A DNA stretch of 64,000 nt from an uncultured Eubacteriales bacterium (GCA_900545405.1 UQYT01000001.1:186001-250000), one strand, 5' to 3'. Shown: positions 10,374 to 18,617, counted from the first letter of the stretch. Numbers and translations are program-made. The notes: a model not told the origin generated them from the sequence alone.

Positions 10374-11714
10374 TTAGTCCTTATTTTCTTCAGCGGGGGC
10401 CTCAGCCGGAGCCTCGGCGGCCTCCTCGGCCTTGGGCTCGGTCTTGACGGCGCTCTCGTAGATGAGGTCGGCGGCCTTGCGGCGCTCGATGTCCTGCATC
10501 ATGAGGTGCTCGTCAATCATGCCCTTGACCTTCTCGGCGTTCTCGCCGTAGTCCTCCTCGAGCTGCTTGTAGAACTTCTCCTTGTCCTCGTCGCTGGCGT
10601 GGAGGTCCTCGGTCTTGACGACGGCGTCAAGCAGCAGGTCGGCCTGCACCTGGCGCTCCGCGCCGGGGCGCATCATGGCGGTGAAGCTCTCCTCAGTCAT
10701 GCCGAGGCCCTTGATGAGGTCGGCGCGGCTGACGTTGCGGCCGATGCCCAGGCTGTCGGCATAGTTGCGCAGGAACTCGTCGGTCTTCTCGGCGATCATG
10801 GACTCGGGGATGGTGACGCTCATGTTGTCGAGGGCCTTGTTCATGATCTCGGTCTTGAAATTGCGCTCGGCGTCGGCGGCACGGGCCTCGGTCAGGTTCT
10901 TGCGGATGTCGGCCTTGTACTCGTCGAGGGTGTCGAACTCGGAGACGTCCTTGGCGAACTCGTCGTCGAGCTCGGGCAGCTGGGGCTCGCGGATGGCGTG
11001 GATCTTCACCTTGAAGGTGGCGTCCTTCCCGGCGAGATTCTCAGCGTACTGCTCCGGGAAGGTCACGTGGACCTCGCCGTCCTTCTCGGCCTCCATGCCG
11101 ACGAGCTGATCCTCGAAGCCGGGGATGAACGCGCCGGAGCCGACCTCGAGGCTGTAATTCTCAGCCTTGCCGCCCTCGAAGGGGACGCCGTCCACAAAGC
11201 CCTCGAAGTCGAACACTATGGAGTCGCCCTTCTGCACGGGGCGGTCAACGTCCTCATAGCGGGCGTTGCGCTTGCGCTCGTCGGCGAGCTCCTTGTCGAC
11301 GTCCTCGTCGGTGACCTCGGTCACGGAGTAGACGCCCTCGAGGCCCTTGTACTGGCCGAGGGTGACGACCGGGTAGAGCTCGGTGTGGAAGGTGATGGTG
11401 AGAGCCTTGGCGTCGTCGACGTTGTAGTCGGCGATGGAGGGCACGCCCACGGTGTCAAGCTTCTCCTGCTCGACGGCGTACTCAAACGCCTCGGGGGCGA
11501 GGATCTGGACGGCCTCATCGTGGAAGATGTCGCTGCCGTACATGCCCTCGATAACTACGCGCGGGGCCTTGCCCTTGCGGAAGCCCGCGACGTATATGCT
11601 GCCCTTGAGCTTCTTATACGCGCTGTTGACAGCCTTCTCAAAGCTCTCGGCGTCCACTTCGACCTGGAGCAGGGCGGTGTTGTTCTCTTTCTTTTCTACA
11701 TTCTTGACGATCAT
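10374..11714 (-). CDS. tig: Trigger factor, ribosome-associated chaperone and peptidyl-prolyl isomerase
   Basis: Trigger factor binds at the ribosome exit tunnel and assists folding of nascent chains. The N-terminal ribosome-binding domain holds GFRKGKAPRVVIE (the conserved FRxGxxP signature). A FKBP-type isomerase domain spans about residues 150-240 (VQKGDSIVFDFEGFVDG), and a long helical C-terminal domain ends in a low-complexity Glu/Ala tail. At 446 aa it has normal size. The start has GGAGGAG upstream. It is first in the clp/lon operon and has a clear sigma-A promoter. Confidence 0.96.
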   Translation of the reverse strand: MIVKNVEKKENNTALLQVEVDAESFEKAVNSAYKKLKGSIYVAGFRKGKAPRVVIEGMYGSDIFHDEAVQILAPEAFEYAVEQEKLDTVGVPSIADYNVDDAKALTITFHTELYPVVTLGQYKGLEGVYSVTEVTDEDVDKELADERKRNARYEDVDRPVQKGDSIVFDFEGFVDGVPFEGGKAENYSLEVGSGAFIPGFEDQLVGMEAEKDGEVHVTFPEQYAENLAGKDATFKVKIHAIREPQLPELDDEFAKDVSEFDTLDEYKADIRKNLTEARAADAERNFKTEIMNKALDNMSVTIPESMIAEKTDEFLRNYADSLGIGRNVSRADLIKGLGMTEESFTAMMRPGAERQVQADLLLDAVVKTEDLHASDEDKEKFYKQLEEDYGENAEKVKGMIDEHLMMQDIERRKAADLIYESAVKTEPKAEEAAEAPAEAPAEENKD

Positions 11715-11779
11715 GGGGTGAAACTCCTCCTACACATTTATCGCTGAAGTTTTTTTACTTTATAAAACACGGCTGAAGT

Positions 11780-11808
11780 ATTATAGCAGATACTTGCGCC
11801 AAAAGCAA
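11780..11808 (-). promoter_or_regulatory. Sigma-A promoter of the tig-clpP-clpX-lon-engB operon
   Basis: On the minus strand -35 TTGCTT (11803-11808) and a perfect -10 TATAAT (11780-11785) are 17 bases apart. An inverted repeat, AAGTAT and ATACTT separated by eight bases, overlaps the -10 box and could be a regulatory site. The 5' untranslated region is about 60 nt. Confidence 0.75.
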
Positions 11809-11811
11809 CGG

Positions 11812-12510
11812 CTATATGGAAATATTGCGCACCAAAAGCGGCTTAAACATGAGCCAGTCCGCGGAAACCAGCCGGAAAGAGGTACCGTTCAGTTCCCCCT
11901 GGAAGGCCATGGGACAGCTCGGGCCGTGGATGTGGCCGTAATAGCACTCGCGCACGCCGTATTTTTCGAGCAGCGCGAGCAGTTCGGGGCACTCATAGGC
12001 GGCGTATTTCGGCGGGTAGTGCAGGAAGACGAGCTTCTCGCTCTCCCCCGCGCACTTGAGCGAGGTCTCGAGCCGTCCCAGCTCGCGGAGCATGATCTTT
12101 TTGTCGTGCTCGCCGCCGCGCTCCTCCTCGTAGAACCAGCCGCGCGTGCCGCACAGGGCGATGTCGCCGTACCAGCGGCAGTTGTTGTTGAGTATCTCGA
12201 TGGTTTTTATGCCGTTTTCGGCGAAAAAGCGCTCCGCCTTCGCCGCAGTGGACCACCAGTAGTCGTGGTTGCCCTTGAGCACCACCTTGCGGCCCGGCAG
12301 GCTGTCTATGAAGAGGAAGTCCTCCCGCGCGGCCTCGATGGACATGCCCCAGCTCAGATCGCCGCAGAGGACGGTCACGTCCTCAGGGCCGAGCGAGGCA
12401 AAGCCCTCGCGCAGCTTGTCAACGTAATTTATCCACCTGCCCCCGAACACGTCCATCGGCTTGTTGCCGCCTATGGACAGGTGCAGGTCGCCTATTGCGT
12501 AAAGTGCCAA
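11812..12510 (-). CDS. Calcineurin-like metallophosphoesterase
   Basis: This 232-aa cytosolic phosphoesterase has the metal-binding motifs of the superfamily: GDLHLS (GDxH), GDLSWGMS (GDxxW), KGNHDYWW (GNHD), then LHYPP and YYGHIHG (GHxH). The start is the TTG at 12510, which gives MALYAIGDLH and has GGGGGTG seven bases upstream. The longer frame extending to 12696 runs through the divergent DUF1540 gene and is not real in that part. The substrate is unknown; relatives hydrolyse phosphomonoesters or diesters. It is transcribed toward tig. Confidence 0.88.
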   Translation of the reverse strand: MALYAIGDLHLSIGGNKPMDVFGGRWINYVDKLREGFASLGPEDVTVLCGDLSWGMSIEAAREDFLFIDSLPGRKVVLKGNHDYWWSTAAKAERFFAENGIKTIEILNNNCRWYGDIALCGTRGWFYEEERGGEHDKKIMLRELGRLETSLKCAGESEKLVFLHYPPKYAAYECPELLALLEKYGVRECYYGHIHGPSCPMAFQGELNGTSFRLVSADWLMFKPLLVRNISI

Positions 12511-12527
12511 CAGAGCACCCCCGAATA

Positions 12528-12569
12528 TTACCGCGCAAGCGGTAAATAATAAGCGTGGGAAATACCCAC
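12528..12569. repeat. Two adjacent inverted repeats in a divergent intergenic region
   Basis: The first repeat has perfect 7-base arms (TTACCGC and GCGGTAA, 12528-12545) around a GCAA loop. The second has perfect 5-base arms (GTGGG and CCCAC, 12555-12569) around AAATA. Both lie between the metallophosphoesterase and the DUF1540 gene, in the leader of the latter. They could be operators or mRNA hairpins. Confidence 0.6.
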
Positions 12570-12594
12570 AGAAATTTTGCGGAGGTAAAGCCAA

Positions 12595-12774
12595 ATGAAC
12601 GAGACTCGTAAGCACACCGGCACGTCCGCCACCATCGGCTGCGACGCCGAGAACTGCGCCTACAACGAACAGGGCCGCACCTGCTCCGCCAGCCACATCA
12701 AGGTCGACGGCAAGCGCGCCCAGTGCACCGGCGAGACCAGCTGCACCACCTTCAAGCAGAAGGGCTGCTGCTGA
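12595..12774 (+). CDS. Small cysteine-rich DUF1540 protein
   Basis: This 59-aa protein has eight cysteines: C16, C21, C30, C44, C50, C58, C59 and the Cys-rich ending GCC among them. The pattern IGCDAENCAYN, then TCSASHIKVDG, then TSCTTFKQ is that of DUF1540 proteins, which are thought to bind metal (probably zinc or iron) and are common in spore-forming Clostridia. The start has GCGGAGG seven bases upstream. It stands alone on the plus strand between two minus-strand genes and ends in a strong terminator. Function is unknown. Confidence 0.85.
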   Translation: MNETRKHTGTSATIGCDAENCAYNEQGRTCSASHIKVDGKRAQCTGETSCTTFKQKGCC

Positions 12775-12781
12775 CCGTGCC

Positions 12782-12806
12782 GCGGGGCGGCAGTCCGCCG
12801 CCCCGC
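12782..12806. terminator. Bidirectional hairpin terminator
   Basis: A perfect 10-bp stem (GCGGGGCGGC and GCCGCCCCGC) with loop AGTCC lies between the convergent DUF1540 and thrC ends. A T-rich stretch follows on the plus strand (TTACATATTTCGTTTTC). Confidence 0.75.
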
Positions 12807-12828
12807 ACGCTTACATATTTCGTTTTCT

Positions 12829-14310
12829 TCAGCTCAAGAAGTCCTCGACGACCTGCTTTTGCCGTTCCGGGGCGACGCAGCCGTCGAACCTGACCGCCCT
12901 GCCCGCGAGATTCGCCAGCGGGGCCGGGGCCTTTGTGCCCGTGACGCGCTCGAGGCGGCCGATGAGCTCCGTGCCCGGGGCGTCGGTCTGCTCGCCGAGG
13001 GCGCGCAGCACGCTGTCGCAGAACTTGTAGGGGCTCGCGGTGGAGACGACTATCGCGGGCGTCTCGTCGCCCGTGCGCGCGCGGTAGTCGCCCAGCACGC
13101 GGGAGGCGACGGCGGTGTGCGTGTCGATGGGGTAGCCGCACTCGCGCCAGACGCGCGCGATCTCCGCGGCCGTGCCCTCGTCGTCGCAATAGCCCGCCTC
13201 AAAGTCACGCTCTATGGCCTCGCGCAGCTCGGCGCCGACGTCGTAGCGGCCCTCTGCGCTCAGCTGCTTCATCCAGCCCGCAACGCGCTCCGCGTCCTTC
13301 GAGAGGAAGTAGAGCAGGCGCTCCAGGTTGCTTGAGACGAGAATGTCCATGGAGGGCGAGGTGGTGACGTGGAAGGGCCGGCGGCGGTCATAGACGCCGG
13401 TCTCGATGAAGTCCGTGAGGACGTTGTTGGCGTTGGAGGCGCAGACGAAGCGGCTGACGGGCAGGCCCATCTCCTTGGCCATCCAGCCGGCGAGGATGTT
13501 GCCGAAGTTTCCGGTCGGGACGCAGAACACCACGCGCTCGCCCAGCTTTATGCGCCCGGAGTTCACAAAGTCGCAGTAGGCGGAGAAATAGTAGGCTATC
13601 TGCGGCAGCAGCCTGCCCCAGTTTATCGAGTTGGCCGAGGACAGGAACCAGCCCTTGGCCGAGAGCTTTTCCGCAAGCTCCCTGTCGCCGAATATGCGCT
13701 TTACGCCGGTCTGGGCGTCGTCAAAGTTGCCCTCGACGGCGCAGACGCCGACATTCTCGCCCGTCTGCGTGACCATTTGCAGCCGCTGCACGTCGGAGAC
13801 GCCGTCGCGCGGGTAAAAGACGAGAATCTTCGTCCCCGGCACGTCGGCAAAGCCCTCGAGCGCGGCCTTGCCCGTGTCGCCCGAGGTGGCGACGAGGATG
13901 CACACGCCGCGCTGCTCGCCGCACTTTTTGAGCGAGGCGGTCAGCAGGTGCGGCAGCATCTGGAGCGCCATGTCCTTGAAGGCCGAGGTGGGGCCGTGCC
14001 AGAGCTCAAGATAGCCCGTCCGGTCATCCGTGAAGCGCACGGGCGCTATGGCCTCGGTGTCGAAGTTCTTGCCGTAGGACGCGGAGACGAGCGCCTCAAG
14101 CTCGGCGTCCGAATACTCCGGCAGGTAGGCGGCAAGGATGCGCTTGGCCCTCTCGCCGTAGCCGAGCGGCAACAGCGCGGCAAGCTCCGCCTCCCCTATC
14201 TGCGGCAGCGTGTCGGGCACGAAAAGCCCGCCGTCGGGCGCAAGTCCTCTCGATATAGCCTCGGACGCCGTGAGTCTCGGCGCCGTATCGCGCGTGCTGA
14301 AATATTCCAT
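12829..14310 (-). CDS. thrC: Threonine synthase
   Basis: Threonine synthase converts O-phosphohomoserine to threonine and phosphate with pyridoxal phosphate. Lys112 in GPTSAFKDMALQ is the expected cofactor lysine, and the phosphate-binding loop is ATSGDTGKAALEG. At 493 aa it belongs to the longer microbial class. The start (MEYFSTRD) follows yraN by 11 bases. It ends the lepB-rbgA-rnhB-yraN-thrC transcript. The other threonine genes (hom, thrB) are not nearby. Confidence 0.96.
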   Translation of the reverse strand: MEYFSTRDTAPRLTASEAISRGLAPDGGLFVPDTLPQIGEAELAALLPLGYGERAKRILAAYLPEYSDAELEALVSASYGKNFDTEAIAPVRFTDDRTGYLELWHGPTSAFKDMALQMLPHLLTASLKKCGEQRGVCILVATSGDTGKAALEGFADVPGTKILVFYPRDGVSDVQRLQMVTQTGENVGVCAVEGNFDDAQTGVKRIFGDRELAEKLSAKGWFLSSANSINWGRLLPQIAYYFSAYCDFVNSGRIKLGERVVFCVPTGNFGNILAGWMAKEMGLPVSRFVCASNANNVLTDFIETGVYDRRRPFHVTTSPSMDILVSSNLERLLYFLSKDAERVAGWMKQLSAEGRYDVGAELREAIERDFEAGYCDDEGTAAEIARVWRECGYPIDTHTAVASRVLGDYRARTGDETPAIVVSTASPYKFCDSVLRALGEQTDAPGTELIGRLERVTGTKAPAPLANLAGRAVRFDGCVAPERQKQVVEDFLS

Positions 14311-14321
14311 TTCCCCGCCTC

Positions 14322-14675
14322 CTATTCAAATGCGTTCTCTATGTGGTTTATTATGTGCTCCCGGCCGCCGGTGTATATCTCGACGACGTCGAAACGCGGC
14401 TGGAGCTCCGTGCCGCTGGTCATCAGCCAGTGCAGCGCCGCGCGGCGGAGCTTTGCCTGCTTTGAGCGCGTGACGAACTCGCGCGCCTCGGCAAAGTCGG
14501 CGCTCTCGCGCAGCTTGACCTCCACGATGGCGGCGCAGCCGTCCTTTTCCGCGATGACGTCTATCTCGCCGTAGCGGCAGGAGTAGTTGAGGCCGATTAT
14601 CTTGTAGCCCTTCCGCTCGAGGTAGCGGGCGGCCTCGGCCTCGCCCTCGCGGCCTATGAGCTTTGTCTTGTACAT
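14322..14675 (-). CDS. yraN: YraN family (UPF0102) nuclease-like protein
   Basis: This 117-aa protein has the endonuclease-like core of UPF0102: GREGEAEAARYLERKGYKI, then RYGEIDVIAEKDG, then VEVKLR. The Asp and the ExK pair match the restriction-endonuclease fold. The biological role is unsettled. Its start shares one base with the rnhB stop, a common Firmicute arrangement. Confidence 0.93.
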   Translation of the reverse strand: MYKTKLIGREGEAEAARYLERKGYKIIGLNYSCRYGEIDVIAEKDGCAAIVEVKLRESADFAEAREFVTRSKQAKLRRAALHWLMTSGTELQPRFDVVEIYTGGREHIINHIENAFE

Positions 14676-15283
14676 CAGTGCATCTTCCTCAAAAACGAGG
14701 GCCGGTGCGCCTCGCAGGGGCCGAGCTCACGGATGGCGGCGTAGTGCACCGCGGTGCCGTAGCCCTTGTGCTTTGCAAAGCCGTAGCCGGGGTATTTCTC
14801 GTCCAGCTCGTACATCAGGCGGTCCCTCGTGACCTTGGCGATGATGCTCGCCGCCGCGATGTCGGCGCACTTGCCGTCCCCGCCGACGACGCACTTGCAG
14901 TTGTGCTCCACGCCCTTGGCGCGATTGCCGTCTATGAGCGCGAGCTCCGGCTCCACGCCGAGGCCTGCAATCGCGCGGTTCATCGCGAGATACGTTGCGC
15001 CGAGGATGTTGAGCGCCTCTATCTCCTCCACGGAGGCAAAGGCGGCGGCCCAGTGCAGGGCCTTTTGCGTTATCTCGCCGTAGAGCGCCTCGCGGCGCTT
15101 TTCGGAGAGCTTTTTGGAGTCGTTCAGGCCCGGTATCACGAGCCCGCGCGGCAATATCACCGCTGCGGCGCAAACCGGTCCGGCCAGGGGTCCGCGCCCG
15201 GCCTCGTCCACGCCGCAGAGCGTAGTTATGCCGCTGTCGTAGAGCTCGTTTTCAAGCTCCCAGAGGTCGACCTCAGCCTTCAT
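14675..15283 (-). CDS. rnhB: Ribonuclease HII
   Basis: RNase HII removes ribonucleotides and RNA primers from DNA-RNA hybrids. The signature GVDEAGRGPLAGPV holds catalytic Asp26 and Glu27; the other acidic residues lie in ALIDGN and SIIAKVTRDRLM. The N-terminus is short compared with Bacillus RnhB. The gene overlaps the rbgA end by 11 bases. Confidence 0.96.
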   Translation of the reverse strand: MKAEVDLWELENELYDSGITTLCGVDEAGRGPLAGPVCAAAVILPRGLVIPGLNDSKKLSEKRREALYGEITQKALHWAAAFASVEEIEALNILGATYLAMNRAIAGLGVEPELALIDGNRAKGVEHNCKCVVGGDGKCADIAAASIIAKVTRDRLMYELDEKYPGYGFAKHKGYGTAVHYAAIRELGPCEAHRPSFLRKMH

Positions 15284-16151
15284 CCGGCGCCTCCAGGCTC
15301 ATGCGGCCCAGCTTGCCGCCGCGGAACTCGTCGAGCAGCACGGCGCTCATGCGCTCCGTGTCGTACTCTCCCCTCCCGGCCAGGAAGCCGCGCTTTTTGG
15401 CCGCGGCCTCGAGCAGCTGCCAGCCCGCCTCGCCGTCCTCCGGCGTGAGCTTGTAACGCGCGTTCACCGCGTCCGGGTAGAGCTTGCGGAGCCTGATCAG
15501 CAGGTTCGCGGCCAGGGTCTCGCGGTCGAGCACGTCGTCCTTCACCGCGCCGGTGACGGCGAGCAGCTCGCCCACCTCCTGGCTGTCGAAGCGCGGCCAG
15601 AGTATGCCCGGCGTGTCCAGCAGTTCGAGGCCGCGGTCCACGCTTATCCACTGCCGCCCTCGCGTGACGCCGGGGCGGTCGGACACGGCCGCGGCCTTTT
15701 TGCCCGCGACCTTATTTATAAAGGTGGATTTCCCCACGTTGGGTATGCCCAGCACCATGACGCGCAGCGGGCGCGTCGCCTGGCCCTTTGCGGCGTAGGC
15801 GGCCAGCTTGTCCTTCAACAGGTTCCGGACGGCGGCGGGGAAATTCTGCACGCCCTTGCCGCTCTTGCTGTCGGTCTCCAGCACGTCGAGGCCCTGGGCC
15901 TTGAAATAGGCGCGCCACTTAGCCGTGACGGCGGGGTCCGCGAGGTCCACGCGGTTCAATATCACGAGCCGGGGCTTGCCGCCCGCGAGGCGGTCGATGT
16001 CCGGGTTGCGGCTCGCGGAGGGTATGCGCGCGTCGAGAAGCTCGCAAACGGCGTCCACGAGCTTCACGTTGTCCTCGATCATTCGCCCGGCCTTGGTCAT
16101 GTGGCCGGGGAACCACTGGATATTCATTTTTTCAAAGCCGTTATCAGTCAT
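15273..16151 (-). CDS. rbgA: Ribosome biogenesis GTPase RbgA/YlqF
   Basis: RbgA is a circularly permuted GTPase needed for late 50S subunit assembly. The motif order G4 (NRVDLAD), G1 (GIPNVGKSTF), G3 (DTPG) is the permuted one. QWFPGHMTKA at the N-terminus is the family hallmark. The chosen start overlaps the lepB stop by 4 bases (ATGA); an internal ATG eight codons later is also possible. The 292-aa length is normal. Confidence 0.95.
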   Translation of the reverse strand: MTDNGFEKMNIQWFPGHMTKAGRMIEDNVKLVDAVCELLDARIPSASRNPDIDRLAGGKPRLVILNRVDLADPAVTAKWRAYFKAQGLDVLETDSKSGKGVQNFPAAVRNLLKDKLAAYAAKGQATRPLRVMVLGIPNVGKSTFINKVAGKKAAAVSDRPGVTRGRQWISVDRGLELLDTPGILWPRFDSQEVGELLAVTGAVKDDVLDRETLAANLLIRLRKLYPDAVNARYKLTPEDGEAGWQLLEAAAKKRGFLAGRGEYDTERMSAVLLDEFRGGKLGRMSLEAPDEG

Positions 16152-16711
16152 CCGCCGTAATCGCTCCCGAAGTTTTTGAGCGGGAACACGGTGAAATACA
16201 CCTTGCCCATGATGCAGCGCTCGTCCACCATGCCTATCTCCGTGGTACGGCTGTCGGTGGAGGCGTTGCGGTTGTCGCCCATGACGAAGATGCAGCCCTC
16301 GGGCACCTCCACGGGGCCGATGAAGTTCTCAGGGTCCGTGGCGGGCTCGGCGATGTAGGGCTCGTCCAGAGGCTCGCCGTCCACGTACACGATGCCGCGC
16401 TCGAAGTCGATATCCACGGTCTGGCCCTCGACCGCGATTATGCGCTTGACCAGCGGCTCCTCGCGGTACTCGTCCTTGCGGAACACGACGATGTCGCCCT
16501 GCTTGGGCGTGTAGAAGAGGTTGGACACGAGGATCTTGTCCCCGTTCTCAAGCGTGGGATACATGGAACTGCCCACGACGTCCACGAGCCGCACGATGAA
16601 CGAGAAGAACAGCACGCAGATGACGATTGCCATGACTATGCACTGCAGCCAGTCATATATGTCAGACCGCACGGAGCGCGGCGCCTTTTCGGCCTTTACG
16701 TTTTCATTCAT
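16148..16711 (-). CDS. lepB: Signal peptidase I
   Basis: Type I signal peptidase cleaves signal peptides of secreted proteins. It has an N-terminal cytosolic segment, one membrane helix (about residues 20-45) and an outer catalytic domain. The Ser-Lys dyad is Ser49 (VGSSMYPTL) and Lys89 (LVKRIIAVEG), counted from ATG 16711. The GDNRNASTDSR motif is also present. I chose ATG 16711 because AGGAG lies 12 bases upstream and the alternative starts are too close to it. It heads the operon that includes rbgA, rnhB, yraN and thrC. Confidence 0.95.
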   Translation of the reverse strand: MNENVKAEKAPRSVRSDIYDWLQCIVMAIVICVLFFSFIVRLVDVVGSSMYPTLENGDKILVSNLFYTPKQGDIVVFRKDEYREEPLVKRIIAVEGQTVDIDFERGIVYVDGEPLDEPYIAEPATDPENFIGPVEVPEGCIFVMGDNRNASTDSRTTEIGMVDERCIMGKVYFTVFPLKNFGSDYGG

Positions 16712-16746
16712 GCTTAGCATCAACTCCTGATTTCTGCTAAATTAGC

Positions 16747-16775
16747 ATTATACCTTTTTTCTCCCGCGCTGGCAA
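16747..16775 (-). promoter_or_regulatory. Sigma-A promoter of the lepB operon
   Basis: On the minus strand -35 TTGCCA (16770-16775), a 17-base spacer and -10 TATAAT (16747-16752) form a near-consensus promoter. An 11-base palindrome GCTAATTTAGC (16736-16746) directly follows the -10 box and spans the expected start site. Confidence 0.8.
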
Positions 16776-16887
16776 CAGTTATTCTCATTCGTTTTCGTCG
16801 GAATGTACATTTTCGCGCCGTCACATTTGTGGGGCAGATGATGCAAATTGGATACATTTATCTGCTACCATGTTCTGGGTGATGATC

Positions 16888-18093
16888 ATGAAAAAGATAG
16901 TCTCTGCCGCGCTTGCCCTTTGCCTCATACTCTCCGCCTGCGGCGAGGCCCCGCCTGCGGAAACGCAGGAGCCCTCGGAGGAGGTCGGCAGCGTTGTCAA
17001 GGTGGCCTGCGTCTGCGCTCAGCCGAGCGTGTTTGGCCCGACCAGCCTGAACGGCTATGAGTACCAGATCACCCACTATGACTACGGCGAGCACGAGCGC
17101 TACATAGCCGACCTGACAGCCGGAAACGCGCCGGATCTTGTTCTCTTCAGGGCAAGGCCCTTTGGGGAATATCCGGGCCTCGACGTGAACAACGAATACT
17201 ACGATGACCTCTACGAATATATCGACGCCGACGACACGCTCAGCCGGGAGAGCTTCCTGCCAAACCTGCTCGAAGCCATGAGCCGCGGCGGGGAGCTGAA
17301 ATTCCTGTGCAGGCAGGTTGAGATTGCCACCTTTGTTGCCAGGGAGAGCGCGGTCGGAGACGGCTATGGGCTGCTGCCCTCGGACTATGAGCGTATCATG
17401 GCTGAAAATCCGGGATATCAGAGCCTGTTTGACACCTTCGTGACCAAGACCTCCCTGCTCGACAGCGTATGCATAATAAGCGAGAGGGCCTTTACAGACC
17501 GCGAAAACGCCTCCTGTGACTTTGACAACGACTATTTCCGCTCGCTGCTGGAATTTTGCAATTCCTCTCCCTATGATGAATACGTTGATGGGCAGAGCAC
17601 CAATGATTTCGACAACATTCTGCTCAAGCGTGAATATCTAAGTTCAGCGCTCAGATTCAATGTCATGCCGGGAGTATATGGCGACGAGCCGGTCTTTGTC
17701 GGCTTCCCCGACGGCGATATGGGATGCAGCTACTACATCTGCGGCCTCGGCTACGCCATACCGGCGCAGAGCAGCAACAAGGAGGGCGCCTGGGCCTATA
17801 TAAAGCACATGCTCTCGGTCGAGGCCCAGAGATACGTCACGGCGGGGCTGCCCGTCATACTCAAGGCCTTCGAGCTGGCTCTGGAGGACGGAGATGTGTC
17901 CGAGGATATGCAGCGCAAGGCCCTCGAGCTGCTGGAGAGGACGAAATACGCGGAGTCTGTACAAGACTCCGGGCTCAAGGATATAATAACCGACAGCTGT
18001 CGGAACTATTTCGACGGCACCGCGACTCTGGACGACACGGTGGACATCATCCAATCCAGGGCGAGCGTATATATGTCGGAGCAATACGGTTAA
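16888..18093 (+). CDS. Extracellular solute-binding lipoprotein (orphan)
   Basis: The 401-aa protein begins with a lipoprotein signal peptide ending in LSACG (lipobox Cys near residue 18). It then has a family 1 solute-binding fold, with a weak overall match to sugar-binding proteins of ABC importers. The C-terminus (DDTVDIIQSRASVYMSEQYG) is typical of the group. No permease or ATPase gene is adjacent. The gene stands alone on the plus strand between rplS and lepB, which are normally neighbours, so it looks inserted. I chose the ATG giving MKKIVSAALAL; upstream in-frame starts would add non-signal residues. The ligand cannot be inferred. Confidence 0.8.
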   Translation: MKKIVSAALALCLILSACGEAPPAETQEPSEEVGSVVKVACVCAQPSVFGPTSLNGYEYQITHYDYGEHERYIADLTAGNAPDLVLFRARPFGEYPGLDVNNEYYDDLYEYIDADDTLSRESFLPNLLEAMSRGGELKFLCRQVEIATFVARESAVGDGYGLLPSDYERIMAENPGYQSLFDTFVTKTSLLDSVCIISERAFTDRENASCDFDNDYFRSLLEFCNSSPYDEYVDGQSTNDFDNILLKREYLSSALRFNVMPGVYGDEPVFVGFPDGDMGCSYYICGLGYAIPAQSSNKEGAWAYIKHMLSVEAQRYVTAGLPVILKAFELALEDGDVSEDMQRKALELLERTKYAESVQDSGLKDIITDSCRNYFDGTATLDDTVDIIQSRASVYMSEQYG

Positions 18094-18094
18094 A

Positions 18095-18130
18095 AGCAAA
18101 AGCCCGCTGCTTATGCAGCGGGCTTTGCTT
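18095..18130. terminator. Bidirectional terminator between the solute-binding gene and rplS
   Basis: The stem GCCCGCTGC/GCAGCGGGC around TTAT is flanked by AGCAAAA on the left and TTTGCTTTG on the right, so it can work on both strands. It starts two bases after the solute-binding gene stop and lies 12 bases beyond the rplS stop. Confidence 0.85.
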
Positions 18131-18141
18131 TGCATCGTGAT

Positions 18142-18483
18142 TCAGATGCGCTCCTTGACCTTGGCCTTCTTGCCCACGCGGTCGCGCAGGTAATACAGCT
18201 TGGCGCGGCGGACTTTGCCGCGGCGGATCGTCTCGACGGAGACGATGGTGGGAGAGTGCACCGGGAAGACCTTCTCGCAGCCGACGCCGTAGCTGATGCG
18301 GCGGACGGTGATGGTCTCGTTGATGCCGCCGTGCTTCTTGGCAATGATGGTGCCGTCGAACGCCTGGTTGCGGACGCGGTTGCCTTCCTTGACACGCACG
18401 GTCACGCGGACGGTGTCGCCCACGTTCATCTGGGGAAGCTCGGGCTTCATGTACTGCTCGGTCAGAGTCTTGACCAGATCCAT
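18142..18483 (-). CDS. rplS: Ribosomal protein L19
   Basis: L19 (113 aa) is a 50S subunit protein at the 30S interface. The chain MDLVKTLTEQYMK, then GDTVRVTVRVKEGNRVR, then a basic C-terminus RRAKLYYLRDRVGKKAKVKER is the full family pattern. The ATG at 18483 has GAGGG at a good distance; the longer open frame upstream is leader sequence. It is monocistronic with its own promoter, followed by a strong terminator. Confidence 0.97.
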   Translation of the reverse strand: MDLVKTLTEQYMKPELPQMNVGDTVRVTVRVKEGNRVRNQAFDGTIIAKKHGGINETITVRRISYGVGCEKVFPVHSPTIVSVETIRRGKVRRAKLYYLRDRVGKKAKVKERI

Positions 18484-18568
18484 TGTTATCCCTCTTTCGA
18501 TACGGACGTTCGTGCCCGGTGGCTTTGCCTTGCCGGCAGAGGACCGCCCTGATTCATGCGCTCTCGCG
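18484..18568 (-). ncRNA. Structured rplS leader RNA (candidate L19 autoregulatory leader)
   Basis: The roughly 85-nt leader between promoter and rplS start can fold into at least two hairpins. One is TGCGC-GAGA-GCGCA with a GNRA-type tetraloop. The other is CCGG...GGC-AAA-GCC...CCGG. Firmicute rplS genes are known to carry an L19 leader that ribosomal protein L19 binds. I cannot confirm a match to that consensus by eye, so the assignment is provisional. Confidence 0.4.
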
Positions 18569-18574
18569 CAAGCC

Positions 18575-18603
18575 ATAGTATGTTAGCACATTTTTCTTGC
18601 CAA
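18575..18603 (-). promoter_or_regulatory. Sigma-A promoter of rplS
   Basis: On the minus strand -35 TTGGCA (18598-18603) and -10 TACTAT (18575-18580) are separated by 17 bases. Confidence 0.7.
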
Positions 18604-18617
18604 TGCAAGGGGTTTTT

